Assembly (NCBI GenBank): GCA_036961355.1
Contig: JBALVL010000019.1
Coordinates: 20,478-84,477 of the forward strand
Direction of reading: 5' to 3'
DNA length: 64,000 nt
Origin: Motiliproteus sp036961355
GTDB taxonomy: Bacteria; Pseudomonadota; Gammaproteobacteria; Pseudomonadales; Balneatricaceae
The first letter of the stretch is position 1. Every line of letters starts with the position of its first letter. Below the pieces are notes generated by a model that searched no databases, was not told the origin of the DNA, and was given only the letters and a program-made list of their open reading frames with translations. The position numbers and the translations under genes were made by a program. Below are positions 27,543 to 36,550 of this stretch, in pieces.

Positions 27543-27863
27543 ATGAAGCCCCTTCCCACTAAAGCCCAGATTCGAGACGAAATGGAGCAGCAACGGCGAG
27601 ATTTTCTTGCCAGCGGAGGCCTGATCGTCAACATTGCTCAAGGGGTGAGTGGACGACTCGATGGGTCTTCGATCAATCCGCGGCCTTTTATTGAGCACAA
27701 CCGCGACAGTCGGACCCCTGTTTCCGACGTCGTTGCCAGCATTGAAGCCCGTAAGGGTAGCAAGTCGGCTGCCGCCACAAGCCGTCTGCGTAAGCGGCCA
27801 CATAAAAAGATGCTGTACGATGACTTCGGTGAACCACTGCGCTGGGTCTGGTCTGAAGAATAA
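27543..27863 (+). CDS. Conserved small hypothetical protein
   Basis: A 106-residue basic protein. The N-terminus has IRDEMEQQRRDFLASGGLIVNIAQGVSGR, similar to a recurring FLxxGGxVxxI motif in small gammaproteobacterial proteins. The rest is Lys/Arg-rich and ends FGEPLRWVWSEE. No signal peptide or membrane segment. Divergent from the CPXCG gene. Function unknown; DNA or RNA association is possible from charge alone. Confidence 0.6.
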   Translation: MKPLPTKAQIRDEMEQQRRDFLASGGLIVNIAQGVSGRLDGSSINPRPFIEHNRDSRTPVSDVVASIEARKGSKSAAATSRLRKRPHKKMLYDDFGEPLRWVWSEE

Positions 27864-27894
27864 CCGGGGTTGCCTGCTGCGACCCTGCGTATCT

Positions 27895-27965
27895 GTTATC
27901 CTCTCGACGCTGTGACTCTCCAAATCTTCACTCTCGACACCTTCACTCTCAACACTTCCACTCAG
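27895..27965. repeat. Degenerate CTTCACTCTCGACAC-like repeats
   Basis: Four imperfect copies of a 12-15-base pyrimidine-rich unit. No coding potential recognised. Confidence 0.5.
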
Positions 27966-28335
27966 TAAGAGCCTCTCCACGCGGTTCCCGACAAACGTTT
28001 AGCCTACAAACTTCCACCCCATAAACGACAACTGTTCGATAACGACTAAACCCGTGCCAGCCATGGTCCGTGGTGATGACCTGTAGTGATGGCCTGTGGT
28101 GGTGACCTATGGGGCTGCCTCTACTGAACTATCTTAGCCAAAGTTCTGTAACCCCCTTTTACGTTCTTTATCCGCACCCGAAATCCCCTCCGCGTCGATT
28201 GACGCACCACGACTACGCACTTCAATAGTGCGCTGCACCACAAACGCTCAATCTTTACCTATACAGGCTCAAGATTTCTCTAAAAAAAACCATATAAACA
28301 ACTTAAGACACTGTTCTTATTATAAAAATAAAAAC

Positions 28336-28351
28336 TGGCCCAGCCATTGCT
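28336..28351 (+). promoter_or_regulatory. Sigma-54 promoter candidate for urtA
   Basis: TGGCCCA-GCCA-TTGCT has the GG and GC dinucleotides spaced exactly as in -24/-12 elements (TGGCACG-N4-TTGCW). It lies about 90 bases before the urtA ATG. This implies NtrC-type nitrogen control of urea uptake. Confidence 0.65.
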
Positions 28352-28440
28352 ATGACCTTCTTCAGAATAATCAGAATACGGTACACCCCCTGAACCCCGT
28401 ACCAACGACACCCGAACTCTTTCTCAAAAAGGAAATACCG

Positions 28441-29742
28441 ATGAGCACAGCTACCAAAACCTTTAAGAAGTCGCTTCTGGCAATAAGCACCTGCGCAGCG
28501 CTGTCCGCCTCCGGCATGGCACTGGCCGCCGATGACACCATCAAGGTCGGTGTACTGCACTCTCTGTCCGGCACCATGGCGATCAGTGAGACCACCCTCA
28601 AAGAAACCATGGAGATGCTGATTGCCGAGCAGAACAAGAACGGCGGTTTGCTGGGTAAGCAACTCGAAGCCGTTGTGGTCGATCCGGCTTCCAACTGGCC
28701 GCTATTTGCAGAGAAGGCCCGTGAGTTGATTCAGAAGGAAAAGGTCGATGCGATCTTCGGTGCCTGGACCTCGGTGTCGCGCAAGTCGGTACTGCCGGTG
28801 GTCGAAGAGCTGAATTCAATCATGTTCTACCCAGTTCAGTACGAGGGAGAAGAGTCGTCCAAGAACGTCTTCTACACCGGAGCGGCACCCAACCAGCAGG
28901 CGATTCCTGCGGTTGATTACCTGATGAATGAACTGGCTGTTGAACGCTGGATTCTGGCCGGTACCGATTACGTATACCCGCGCACCACCAACAAAATTCT
29001 TGAGTCTTACCTGAAGATGAAAGGTGTGGCTGCCGAAGACATCATGATCAACTACACGCCGTTCGGTCACTCAGACTGGCAGAGCATCGTTGCCGATGTT
29101 AAAAGATTCGGTTCTACCGGCAAGAAGACCGCCGTGGTCTCGACCATCAACGGCGATGCCAACGTGCCTTTCTACAAAGAGCTGGGTAACCAGGGCATCT
29201 CGGCCGAAGATATTCCGGTTGTCGCATTCTCGGTCGGCGAAGAGGAGTTGTCGGGAATCGATACTAAGCCGCTGGTCGGCCACCTAGCCGCCTGGAACTA
29301 CTTTATGAGCGTCGATAGCGAAGCCAATGACGCGTTCATCAGCTCATGGCACGACTATATCGGCAACGACAAGCGCGTCACCAATGACCCGATGGAAGCG
29401 CACTACATCGGTTTCAAGATGTGGATCGAAGCGGTTAAGAAAGCCGGCACCACCGACCCTGCCGCAGTACAAGAGGCGATCATCGGTGTCAGCGTACCCA
29501 ATCTGACCGGCGGCTACGCCACCATGGCGCCTAACCATCACATCACCAAACCGGTATTGATCGGCGAGATTCAGGACGACGGTCAGTTCGAAGTGGTTTG
29601 GGAAACATCGGGGACCGTACTCGGTGATGCCTGGTCCGACTTTCTGCCCGGTTCAAAAGACCTGATCTCCGATTGGCGGGCACCGTTATCTTGCGGCAAC
29701 TTCAACGTCAAGACCGGCAAATGTTCAGGTCAGAACTTCTGA
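28441..29742 (+). CDS. urtA: Urea ABC transporter substrate-binding protein
   Basis: A 433-residue periplasmic binding protein. Its signal peptide (residues about 1-28, ending GMALAAD) is followed by DTIKVGVLHSLSGTMAISETTLKETMEMLIAEQNKNGG, the UrtA signature. MFYPVQYEGEESSKNVFYTGAAPNQQ and NDPMEAHYIGFKMWIEAVKKAG also match the urea branch rather than Leu/Ile/Val binding proteins. ATG 28441 has AAGGA upstream. It is first in urtABCDE. The 180-base gap to urtB holds a hairpin that may give excess binding protein. Confidence 0.95.
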   Translation: MSTATKTFKKSLLAISTCAALSASGMALAADDTIKVGVLHSLSGTMAISETTLKETMEMLIAEQNKNGGLLGKQLEAVVVDPASNWPLFAEKARELIQKEKVDAIFGAWTSVSRKSVLPVVEELNSIMFYPVQYEGEESSKNVFYTGAAPNQQAIPAVDYLMNELAVERWILAGTDYVYPRTTNKILESYLKMKGVAAEDIMINYTPFGHSDWQSIVADVKRFGSTGKKTAVVSTINGDANVPFYKELGNQGISAEDIPVVAFSVGEEELSGIDTKPLVGHLAAWNYFMSVDSEANDAFISSWHDYIGNDKRVTNDPMEAHYIGFKMWIEAVKKAGTTDPAAVQEAIIGVSVPNLTGGYATMAPNHHITKPVLIGEIQDDGQFEVVWETSGTVLGDAWSDFLPGSKDLISDWRAPLSCGNFNVKTGKCSGQNF

Positions 29743-29815
29743 TCTACACGCCTAAGCGGTTCGGATTAAGACGATGGTCACACCACGATACTTGAGCTGA
29801 ACCGGATTAAAAAAG

Positions 29816-29842
29816 CCCCGAATCGCTAGGTGTGATTCGGGG
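29816..29842 (+). terminator. Intra-operon hairpin between urtA and urtB
   Basis: CCCCGAATC-N9-GATTCGGGG, without a following T-run on the plus strand. It probably attenuates or protects transcripts so that urtA is made in excess over the permease genes. Confidence 0.55.
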
Positions 29843-29923
29843 TCGATCCAGATCGGATAACCCTCCCCCGCTACTCTGCTATTTCATGCCTGTCGGATAC
29901 GACAAGCTAAGGATTCTATCGCC

Positions 29924-31618
29924 ATGGCAAACTCGCAATTGCGTTGCCCCCCTCCTGCCTGTGTAGACCAACCCGCTACCGGATTATCTCTGCAGCGGCC
30001 GTTGATCAACCTCTGCGGACTCGGCTCGTCAATGATAGCCACCCTTGTGATCATGTTCTGCTCGCTGCTACCAACGGTCGCCAGTGCCGCCGATTTCGAG
30101 CAAGGGTTAGCGCTACTTGCTGAGAAGAGCTTCGCGAAAAAATCACATGCGATCGAGGTGCTGGCTGCATCGAAACACCCGCAAACATTGTCACTGTTGC
30201 AAGCGATGAGCCGCGGTGATCTCTATTACCGCAAGAAAGATAAACGTATCGTCCTGACAACTAAGATCGACAGCGGTTATCAGATTAGCGATGCCATTAC
30301 CGGCGAAGGTCTGGGCAGTGTCGGTAAACGTAAAGTTAAAAAAGTGTCGATCAACAACACCCTGCGCTCGCAACTGACCCAGGCGATTGCTGCACTACAA
30401 CTGGCCAACGGCTCACCGCAGATACGCCTTGATGCGCTCGAATCGATGCTGCCCAACGTTAACGCCGCGTCACTGTCGCTGCTGCAACAGCGCGCCGACC
30501 TGGAAACCGACAGCGACGTTAACGCCGTGCTGAGCATCGCCATCGCTATCGCCCAACTCGACAGCGGTGATGAGGTGATACGCCTACAAGCCCTCGAACA
30601 GCTCGATGGCAGCCTCTACCCGTCGGTACGAAACCGCATTCAAACACTGGTCAACGACGACCCCAGTAAAAAGGTGAAGCGATCGGCCACCGCGATTCTG
30701 AAAAGCATCGACGGCCAGATCAACCTGTTCGGCAATCTGCAAACACTATTTTTCGGCATTAGTCTCGGTTCAGTACTGGTGCTGGCGGCGATCGGCCTGG
30801 CCATCACCTTCGGGGTGATGGGCGTGATCAACATGGCCCACGGTGAGCTGATAATGATCGGCGCCTACACCACCTACGTGGTCCAGCAGCTGATGCCCAA
30901 CTCCATCGAGTACTCGCTGCTGGTAGCCGTACCGGCGGCCTTTCTGGTCTCTGGCATGGTCGGTATCGCCATCGAGCGCGGCGTCATTCGCCATCTATAC
31001 GGCCGACCGTTAGAAACCTTGCTGGCCACTTTCGGTCTCAGTCTGGTGTTGCAGCAGGCGGTGCGTACGGTGTTCTCGCCACTCAACCGACAGGTCGAAA
31101 CACCCGAGTGGATGAGCGGCGTATGGGAACTCAACAGCGTCTTTTCACTAACGCTCAACCGCCTCTACATCATCGCGTTCTGCCTGATCGTGTTCTTCGC
31201 ACTGCATATGATCCTCAAACGCACCCGCCTCGGCTTGCAGGTACGGGCGGTATCACAGAATCGGCAGATGGCCCGCGCCATGGGTGTCCGTTCGGAGTGG
31301 GTCGATGCCATGACCTTCGGCCTGGGTTCGGGCGTCGCTGGCGTGGCGGGCGTAGCGCTAAGCCAGCTGACCAACGTCGGCCCCAATCTGGGGCAGGCCT
31401 ACATCATCGACTCGTTCATGGTGGTGGTGTTTGGCGGAGTCGGTAATTTGTGGGGCACGCTGGTCGCCGGTCTATCACTGGGGATCGCCAACAAAATTAT
31501 GGAACCCTGGGCGGGCGCCGTGTTGGCCAAAATTCTGGTGCTGGTATTTATCATCCTATTCATTCAAAAGCGTCCTCGCGGGTTATTCCCGCAGAAAGGC
31601 CGTGCGGCCGAGGGCTAA
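29924..31618 (+). CDS. urtB: Urea ABC transporter permease UrtB
   Basis: A 564-residue permease. As usual for UrtB, a secreted N-terminal region of about 280 residues with HEAT-like repeats (for example QIRLDALESMLPNVNAASLSLL) precedes the LivH-type membrane domain (FGISLGSVLVLAAIGLAITFGVMGVINMAHGELIMIGAYTTY). The domain ends near FVVVFGGVGNLWGTLVAGLSLG and KRPRGLFPQKGR. A signal-like segment begins at Met37 (30032), so the real start may be there rather than at 29924. Inner membrane; forms the urea channel with UrtC. Confidence 0.93.
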   Translation: MANSQLRCPPPACVDQPATGLSLQRPLINLCGLGSSMIATLVIMFCSLLPTVASAADFEQGLALLAEKSFAKKSHAIEVLAASKHPQTLSLLQAMSRGDLYYRKKDKRIVLTTKIDSGYQISDAITGEGLGSVGKRKVKKVSINNTLRSQLTQAIAALQLANGSPQIRLDALESMLPNVNAASLSLLQQRADLETDSDVNAVLSIAIAIAQLDSGDEVIRLQALEQLDGSLYPSVRNRIQTLVNDDPSKKVKRSATAILKSIDGQINLFGNLQTLFFGISLGSVLVLAAIGLAITFGVMGVINMAHGELIMIGAYTTYVVQQLMPNSIEYSLLVAVPAAFLVSGMVGIAIERGVIRHLYGRPLETLLATFGLSLVLQQAVRTVFSPLNRQVETPEWMSGVWELNSVFSLTLNRLYIIAFCLIVFFALHMILKRTRLGLQVRAVSQNRQMARAMGVRSEWVDAMTFGLGSGVAGVAGVALSQLTNVGPNLGQAYIIDSFMVVVFGGVGNLWGTLVAGLSLGIANKIMEPWAGAVLAKILVLVFIILFIQKRPRGLFPQKGRAAEG

Positions 31619-31621
31619 GCC

Positions 31622-32800
31622 ATGTTCATTAAATCTATCCTCAAAAATGACCGCGGCGGCCAGATCATGCTCGGTCTGCTGCTACTGGTCACCGTCTTTG
31701 TGGCGCTGGCCAACAGCCTGTTCAGCGCCGACAGCGCGGTGCACGTACCGACCTACACCGTCACCTTGCTGGGTAAATACCTGTGTTACGCCCTGCTGGC
31801 GGTCGCGATCGATCTGGCTTGGGGCTATCTGGGCATCTTAAGTCTGGGCCACGGTGCATTTTTTGCGCTGGGCGGTTACGCCATGGGCATGTACCTAATG
31901 CGCCAGATTGGCGATCGTGGTGTCTACGGCAACCCGGATGTGCCGGATTTCATGGTGTTTTTGAATTGGCAGGAACTGCCCTGGTTCTGGGGTGGTTTCG
32001 ATCAGTTCTGGTTCGCCGTCATCATGGTGATGCTGATTCCCGGGGTACTGGCATTTCTATTCGGCTGGTTGGCGTTCCGCTCACGGGTGACCGGCGTTTA
32101 TCTGTCGATCATCACCCAAGCACTGACCTACGCATTGATGCTGGCGTTCTTTCGTAACGAGATGGGGTTTGGCGGCAACAACGGCCTCACCGACTTCAAA
32201 GATATTCTGGGCTTTAGCCTGCAAGCGGACAGTACCCGGCTGGGACTGTTTATCGCCTCAAGTATCGCGCTGGCACTGGGCTACCTGCTGTGCCGGATGG
32301 TCACCAACTCTCGGCTGGGGCGAGTCAGCGTAGCGATCCGTGATGCCGAGACCCGTGTCCGATTTATCGGTTACCGGGTCGAGAAGATCAAACTGGCCGT
32401 GTTCACCCTGTCGGCGGTGCTGGCGGGTATCGCCGGTGCCTTGTATGTCCCGCAGGTCGGCATCATCAACCCCAACGAGTTCTCACCGTTGAACTCGATC
32501 GAGGCGGTGGTCTGGGTCGCTGTCGGCGGACGCGCCACCCTGTATGGCGCAGTCGCCGGGGCGATACTGGTGAATTACGGCAAGAGCTACTTCACCGCGG
32601 CGATGCCCGAGGCTTGGTTGTTTGCGCTGGGTGCCATCTTCGTATTGGTGACGCTCTATCTGCCGCAGGGGGTAGTTGGCCTGTTTAACCGGAAAAAAAG
32701 CCACCCCGAAACGGATCCCGAAGCACCCACAGACGACAGACCGCAAACCCACAACTCCCCAGACAGTAACAGTGCGAGTCCGCAGGAGGCACTATTATGA
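31622..32800 (+). CDS. urtC: Urea ABC transporter permease UrtC
   Basis: A 392-residue LivM-type permease with about nine membrane segments. AIDLAWGYLGILSLGHGAFFALGGYAMGMYLMRQ and FRNEMGFGGNNGLTDFKDILGF are typical of UrtC. The C-terminal 40 residues are a polar tail. It starts three bases after urtB and overlaps urtD by four bases (ATGA), indicating translational coupling. Confidence 0.94.
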   Translation: MFIKSILKNDRGGQIMLGLLLLVTVFVALANSLFSADSAVHVPTYTVTLLGKYLCYALLAVAIDLAWGYLGILSLGHGAFFALGGYAMGMYLMRQIGDRGVYGNPDVPDFMVFLNWQELPWFWGGFDQFWFAVIMVMLIPGVLAFLFGWLAFRSRVTGVYLSIITQALTYALMLAFFRNEMGFGGNNGLTDFKDILGFSLQADSTRLGLFIASSIALALGYLLCRMVTNSRLGRVSVAIRDAETRVRFIGYRVEKIKLAVFTLSAVLAGIAGALYVPQVGIINPNEFSPLNSIEAVVWVAVGGRATLYGAVAGAILVNYGKSYFTAAMPEAWLFALGAIFVLVTLYLPQGVVGLFNRKKSHPETDPEAPTDDRPQTHNSPDSNSASPQEALL

Positions 32801-33627
32801 GCTCATTTGGAACGCCCCCCGACTGGCTCAAGCGCGATCAGGTATTCGAATTCCTGCAACCCGAAGCCTCGAGCCGACTCGACCTGAGTCACAATACTAT
32901 CCTCTATCTGGAGGATCTCAACGTCAGCTTTGATGGCTTCAAGGCGATCAACAACCTCAATCTCTATATCGAACCGGGCGAGCTGCGCTGCATCATCGGC
33001 CCCAACGGCGCCGGTAAAACCACGATGATGGATATCATCACCGGCAAGACCCAGCCCGATAGTGGCCAGGCTTGGTTTGGACAGAAGATCGACCTGCTCA
33101 AACTCAGCGAAGCCGAGATCGCCGAAGCAGGGATCGGCCGTAAATTTCAGAAACCAACCGTGTTTGAGCAACTTAGCGTGTTTGAAAATTTGGAGCTGTC
33201 GATGGCAGGCAACAAAGGTGTCTGGCCGACCTTCCGCGCCATCATCAACAGCGAACAACATGACCGCATCAACGAAACCCTGCAGATGATCGGCCTCAAG
33301 CCGCTATGGTCACGCCCGGCCGGAGTGCTGTCGCACGGTCAGAAGCAGTGGTTAGAGATCGGCATGCTGCTGATGCAGAACCCCAAACTGCTATTGGTCG
33401 ACGAGCCCGTTGCCGGCATGACCCATCAGGAGATGGATCGCACCGGCGAGTTACTCTGCTCACTGGCAGGCGAGCGCTCGGTGGTGGTGGTCGAACACGA
33501 TATGGACTTCGTCCGCTCGATCGCCAAAAAGGTCACCGTGTTGCATCAGGGGTCGGTATTGGCCGAGGGCAGCATGGATCAAGTACAGAACGATGCGAAA
33601 GTGATCGAAGTATACCTGGGCGAATAA
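32797..33627 (+). CDS. urtD: Urea ABC transporter ATP-binding protein UrtD
   Basis: A 276-residue LivG-type ATPase. Walker A is GPNGAGKTT (about residues 69-77), the signature is LSHGQKQWLEIGMLL and Walker B is LLLVDEPVAGM. A 40-residue N-terminal extension precedes the ABC core, as in other UrtD proteins. It works with UrtE on the cytoplasmic face of the UrtBC channel. Start overlaps urtC. Confidence 0.94.
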   Translation: MSSFGTPPDWLKRDQVFEFLQPEASSRLDLSHNTILYLEDLNVSFDGFKAINNLNLYIEPGELRCIIGPNGAGKTTMMDIITGKTQPDSGQAWFGQKIDLLKLSEAEIAEAGIGRKFQKPTVFEQLSVFENLELSMAGNKGVWPTFRAIINSEQHDRINETLQMIGLKPLWSRPAGVLSHGQKQWLEIGMLLMQNPKLLLVDEPVAGMTHQEMDRTGELLCSLAGERSVVVVEHDMDFVRSIAKKVTVLHQGSVLAEGSMDQVQNDAKVIEVYLGE

Positions 33628-33682
33628 CGGTTAACTAACCGATAACACACCCATAACAAACCAATGAAAGGGCTACAGCGCG

Positions 33683-34378
33683 ATGCTCAAAGTCAAAGGA
33701 CTCAATCAATATTACGGCCAGAGCCACACCTTATGGGACCTGAATCTTGATGTTCCCGAGGGTGCCTGCACCTGTCTGATGGGGCGCAACGGCGTCGGCA
33801 AAACCACTCTACTGCAATGTGTGATGGGGTTGTTGCCGACAAAGTCGGGGCAACTCGATTTTGACGGTGTCGATCTGCGAACGATGTCGGCCGAAAAGCG
33901 CGCCGGGCTAGGCATCGGTTATGTACCGCAAGGGCGGCAGATCTTCTCGCTGATGACGGTCGAGGAGAACCTGCTGATCGGCCTGCCGGCCCGCAGCGAC
34001 GGCATGAAACGTATCCCGGATTTTATCTACCAGTTGTTTCCGGTACTCAAAGAGATGCTGCATCGGCGCGGCGGCGATCTGTCGGGTGGCCAGCAGCAGC
34101 AGTTGGCGATCGGCCGGGCGCTGGTTACCGACCCAAAACTGTTGATCCTCGACGAACCGACCGAAGGGATTCAACCCAATGTGGTGGCCGAAATTGGCGA
34201 TATCATCCGCAAGCTTAACCGCGAAATCGGCCTGACGGTTCTGCTGGTCGAACAGAAACTGCCGTTTGCCCGCAAGGTTGCCGATCACTTCTGCATTCTG
34301 GATCGTGGTAAGAGTGTCGCCACCGGCGCGATGGATCAGCTCAACGACGAGTTGGTGCGTAAATACTTGACGGTTTAA
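33683..34378 (+). CDS. urtE: Urea ABC transporter ATP-binding protein UrtE
   Basis: A 231-residue LivF-type ATPase beginning MLKVKGLNQYYGQSHTLWDLNL. Walker A is GRNGVGKTT, the signature LSGGQQQQLAIGRAL and Walker B LLILDEPTEGI. It completes urtABCDE. A 10-bp inverted repeat follows (34397-34453), then a second sigma-54-like promoter before ureD. Confidence 0.94.
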   Translation: MLKVKGLNQYYGQSHTLWDLNLDVPEGACTCLMGRNGVGKTTLLQCVMGLLPTKSGQLDFDGVDLRTMSAEKRAGLGIGYVPQGRQIFSLMTVEENLLIGLPARSDGMKRIPDFIYQLFPVLKEMLHRRGGDLSGGQQQQLAIGRALVTDPKLLILDEPTEGIQPNVVAEIGDIIRKLNREIGLTVLLVEQKLPFARKVADHFCILDRGKSVATGAMDQLNDELVRKYLTV

Positions 34379-34396
34379 GCCGCAACCCAGCGATTC

Positions 34397-34453
34397 AAAA
34401 GAGTGCACAAACCGCACCAATACTGCGCCAACACCCTAAAAGCGCACTCTTTT
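34397..34453. repeat. 10-bp inverted repeat downstream of urtE
   Basis: AAAAGAGTGC (34397-34406) and GCACTCTTTT (34444-34453) are perfectly complementary with a 37-base loop. Possible terminator or nitrogen-regulator site; GTGC-N7-GCAC occurs inside the first arm region. Confidence 0.45.
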
Positions 34454-34600
34454 AAACCAACCCTACGGTATTGGCCATAACCTCTCCGTCAGCGGTGGCA
34501 GAGCCGCCGCCGCAACATCAGATGCGAACGGTGCCTTGGTCAGGGCTTTCCAACGTCAATAGAGAAATATTTACAGCTCGTATTCAAAAAACTGCCCGAC

Positions 34601-34616
34601 TGGTCCGGTTTTTGCT
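34601..34616 (+). promoter_or_regulatory. Sigma-54 promoter candidate for ureD
   Basis: TGGTCCG-GTTT-TTGCT keeps the GG/GC spacing of -24/-12 promoters. It lies about 98 bases before the ureD ATG, close to the distance of the urtA element from its gene. Confidence 0.5.
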
Positions 34617-34713
34617 CTGGCTAATAACACGCGTTCGCCATGCCCCTCTTCACCAACCCGTAAACATGGCACACGCACCCTTTATCAGCATCGATCGGCA
34701 TAAGAGATCAGCC

Positions 34714-35610
34714 ATGAGTCAGGCGTTGAGTAACCCTCTACTGGAGACTGCTAACTTCGGCCAACATCGCCAATGGCACGCCAGCATTGAGCTGCGGTTC
34801 GAGCCTAGAAACGGCCGCACCGCCCTGCCCGGGCTGAGTCACTGCGGTCCATTGCGGGTACAGCGACCGTTTTACCCGGAAGGACCGGTATGCCACGTCT
34901 ACCTCCTGCACCCGCCCGGTGGCCTGGTCAGCGGCGATCGGTTGGCAATCTCAGCCCAGCTTGAAGCCGACAGCCAGGCGCTGATCACCACGCCATCGGC
35001 CGGTAAAATCTACAAGGGCGACAGCTGTGGTGTATCGCAGCAGCAACAGGTCAATCTAAAAGTTGGCGTTGATGCCTCGCTGGAATGGCTGCCGCAAGAG
35101 ACCATCCTCTACGACGGCGCTCTGGGGCACAGCCAAACCCGTGTTGATCTGACCGAGGGCAGCCGCTTTATCGGCTGGGAGATCATCTGCCTTGGACGCC
35201 CGGCTAACGCCATCACGTTCGACAACGGCTGCTTTCTTCAGGATATGGCGATCTATCGTGATGACCTACCGCTACTGCTGGAGAAACAACATCTGCAGGC
35301 GGGTAGCCCGCTGGCCAAGCAACGCTGGGGGCTGCAGGACTGCCCGGTGGTAGGCAATCTGTACGCCACCGGTTTTGGCGATAGCGCCAGCGAGCCTACC
35401 GAACTGATCGACCAGCTGCGCCAGCAATGGAAGGACATGGCAACCGCCGACGAACTGTTGGCGATCAGCTGGCGATTGGGTGTGCTGTGCATCCGTTATC
35501 TCGGCCATGACACCGAACAGGCACGCAACGCCTTCACCGCGCTGTGGCAGATACTGCGCCCTGCATTGCTGGACCGTGAGGCGGTGATTCCGAGGATCTG
35601 GTTGACCTGA
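34714..35610 (+). CDS. ureD: Urease accessory protein UreD
   Basis: A 298-residue UreD (UreH) scaffold that binds apo-urease with UreF and UreG for nickel insertion. Typical segments: HASIELRFEPRNGRTALPGLSHCGPLRVQRPFYPEG, YLLHPPGGLVSGDRL, TTPSAGKIYKG and EWLPQETILYDGA. ATG 34714 gives the family-length protein; the frame is open a further 81 codons upstream but that part has no family match and would run across the putative sigma-54 promoter. First gene of the ureDABC cluster. Confidence 0.92.
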   Translation: MSQALSNPLLETANFGQHRQWHASIELRFEPRNGRTALPGLSHCGPLRVQRPFYPEGPVCHVYLLHPPGGLVSGDRLAISAQLEADSQALITTPSAGKIYKGDSCGVSQQQQVNLKVGVDASLEWLPQETILYDGALGHSQTRVDLTEGSRFIGWEIICLGRPANAITFDNGCFLQDMAIYRDDLPLLLEKQHLQAGSPLAKQRWGLQDCPVVGNLYATGFGDSASEPTELIDQLRQQWKDMATADELLAISWRLGVLCIRYLGHDTEQARNAFTALWQILRPALLDREAVIPRIWLT

Positions 35611-35761
35611 TTCGGGGATCTGTTACTGCCATCAAAGACAGCGCTCGAAGGCCGCAATCGATTACAACGATCAATCACAGTGATCAAAGACAACACACCC
35701 TTATTTAATAATCGTCCAGACAGAATTTAAGACTCAGACAGACATAAATAGGATTTTATCG

Positions 35762-36064
35762 ATGGAACTGACGCCCCGAGAGAAAGACAAACTGATGCTG
35801 TTCACTGCCGGTTTGGTCGCCGAACGACGGCTGGCCAAAGGTCTCAAGCTCAACTACCCCGAAGCGATTGCGCTGATCTCTTGCGAGATTATGGAGGGTG
35901 CCCGCGAAGGCAAAACTGTGGCCGAGATGATGGCCTACGGCCGCACTATTTTGAGCCGTGACCAGGTGATGGACGGCATCGCCGAGTTGGTCGACGAGGT
36001 GCAGGTCGAAGCCACCTTCCCCGATGGGACCAAGCTTGTCACCGTCCATCAGCCAATCCAATAA
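35762..36064 (+). CDS. ureA: Urease gamma subunit
   Basis: A 100-residue UreA: MELTPREKDKLMLFTAGLVAERRLAKGLKLNYPEAIALIS and VTVHQPI at the end. Separate gamma, beta and alpha genes are the usual bacterial arrangement. Preceded by TAGGA. Confidence 0.97.
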   Translation: MELTPREKDKLMLFTAGLVAERRLAKGLKLNYPEAIALISCEIMEGAREGKTVAEMMAYGRTILSRDQVMDGIAELVDEVQVEATFPDGTKLVTVHQPIQ

Positions 36065-36223
36065 AAGATCGTGCATAGCTATCTAATCACGCCAGTGTGT
36101 CGTTGGAAGTGCCTTCAAAATGCTCATTTACTATTCGTAAACTGCGCGTTTTCAGCCACTTCCGCCTAACCCTGACGCGCTGATATTAGCTATGAAGCGA
36201 CCTTTGACCAAAGGTAAATAGAT

Positions 36224-36550
36224 ATGATCCCAGGCGAACTACAGATCCAGCCCGGCGACATCGAGATCAACAGCGGTCTCGATACGTTGACCATCAAGGT
36301 GGCCAACCACGGCGACCGGCCGATTCAGGTCGGCTCGCACTACCACTTTTTTGAAACCAACCCGGCGTTACAGTTTGACCGCGATCTAAGCCGCGGTTTT
36401 CGGCTCAATATCGCCGCCGGCACTGCGGTGCGCTTTGAACCGGGCCAACACCGTACCGTGGAACTGGTGGCGATCGGCGGAACCCGGACCATCTACGGCT
36501 TTCGCGGCGATGTGATGGGACCGTTAGACACAGCTAAGGGAGAACACTAA
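36224..36550 (+). CDS. ureB: Urease beta subunit
   Basis: A 108-residue UreB: MIPGELQIQPGDIEIN, then NHGDRPIQVGSHYHFFETNPAL and RLNIAAGTAVRFEPGQ. It supports the flap of the alpha-subunit active site. Its stop overlaps the ureC start by one base. Confidence 0.97.
   Translation: MIPGELQIQPGDIEINSGLDTLTIKVANHGDRPIQVGSHYHFFETNPALQFDRDLSRGFRLNIAAGTAVRFEPGQHRTVELVAIGGTRTIYGFRGDVMGPLDTAKGEH

Larger units (their letters stand above)
27864..28440. other. Upstream region of the urt operon
   Basis: About 580 bases. The first part holds degenerate tandem repeats (27895-27965 and 28060-28115). The second part holds a TGCACC half-site (28235-28240, NtrC-like) and a sigma-54-type promoter (28336-28351). 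No gene is supported before the urtA ATG. Confidence 0.55.
34379..34713. other. urtE-ureD intergenic region
   Basis: About 335 bases. It contains the AAAAGAGTGC/GCACTCTTTT inverted repeat and a sigma-54-type element at 34601-34616. An in-frame extension of ureD into this region is not family-like. Confidence 0.5.
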
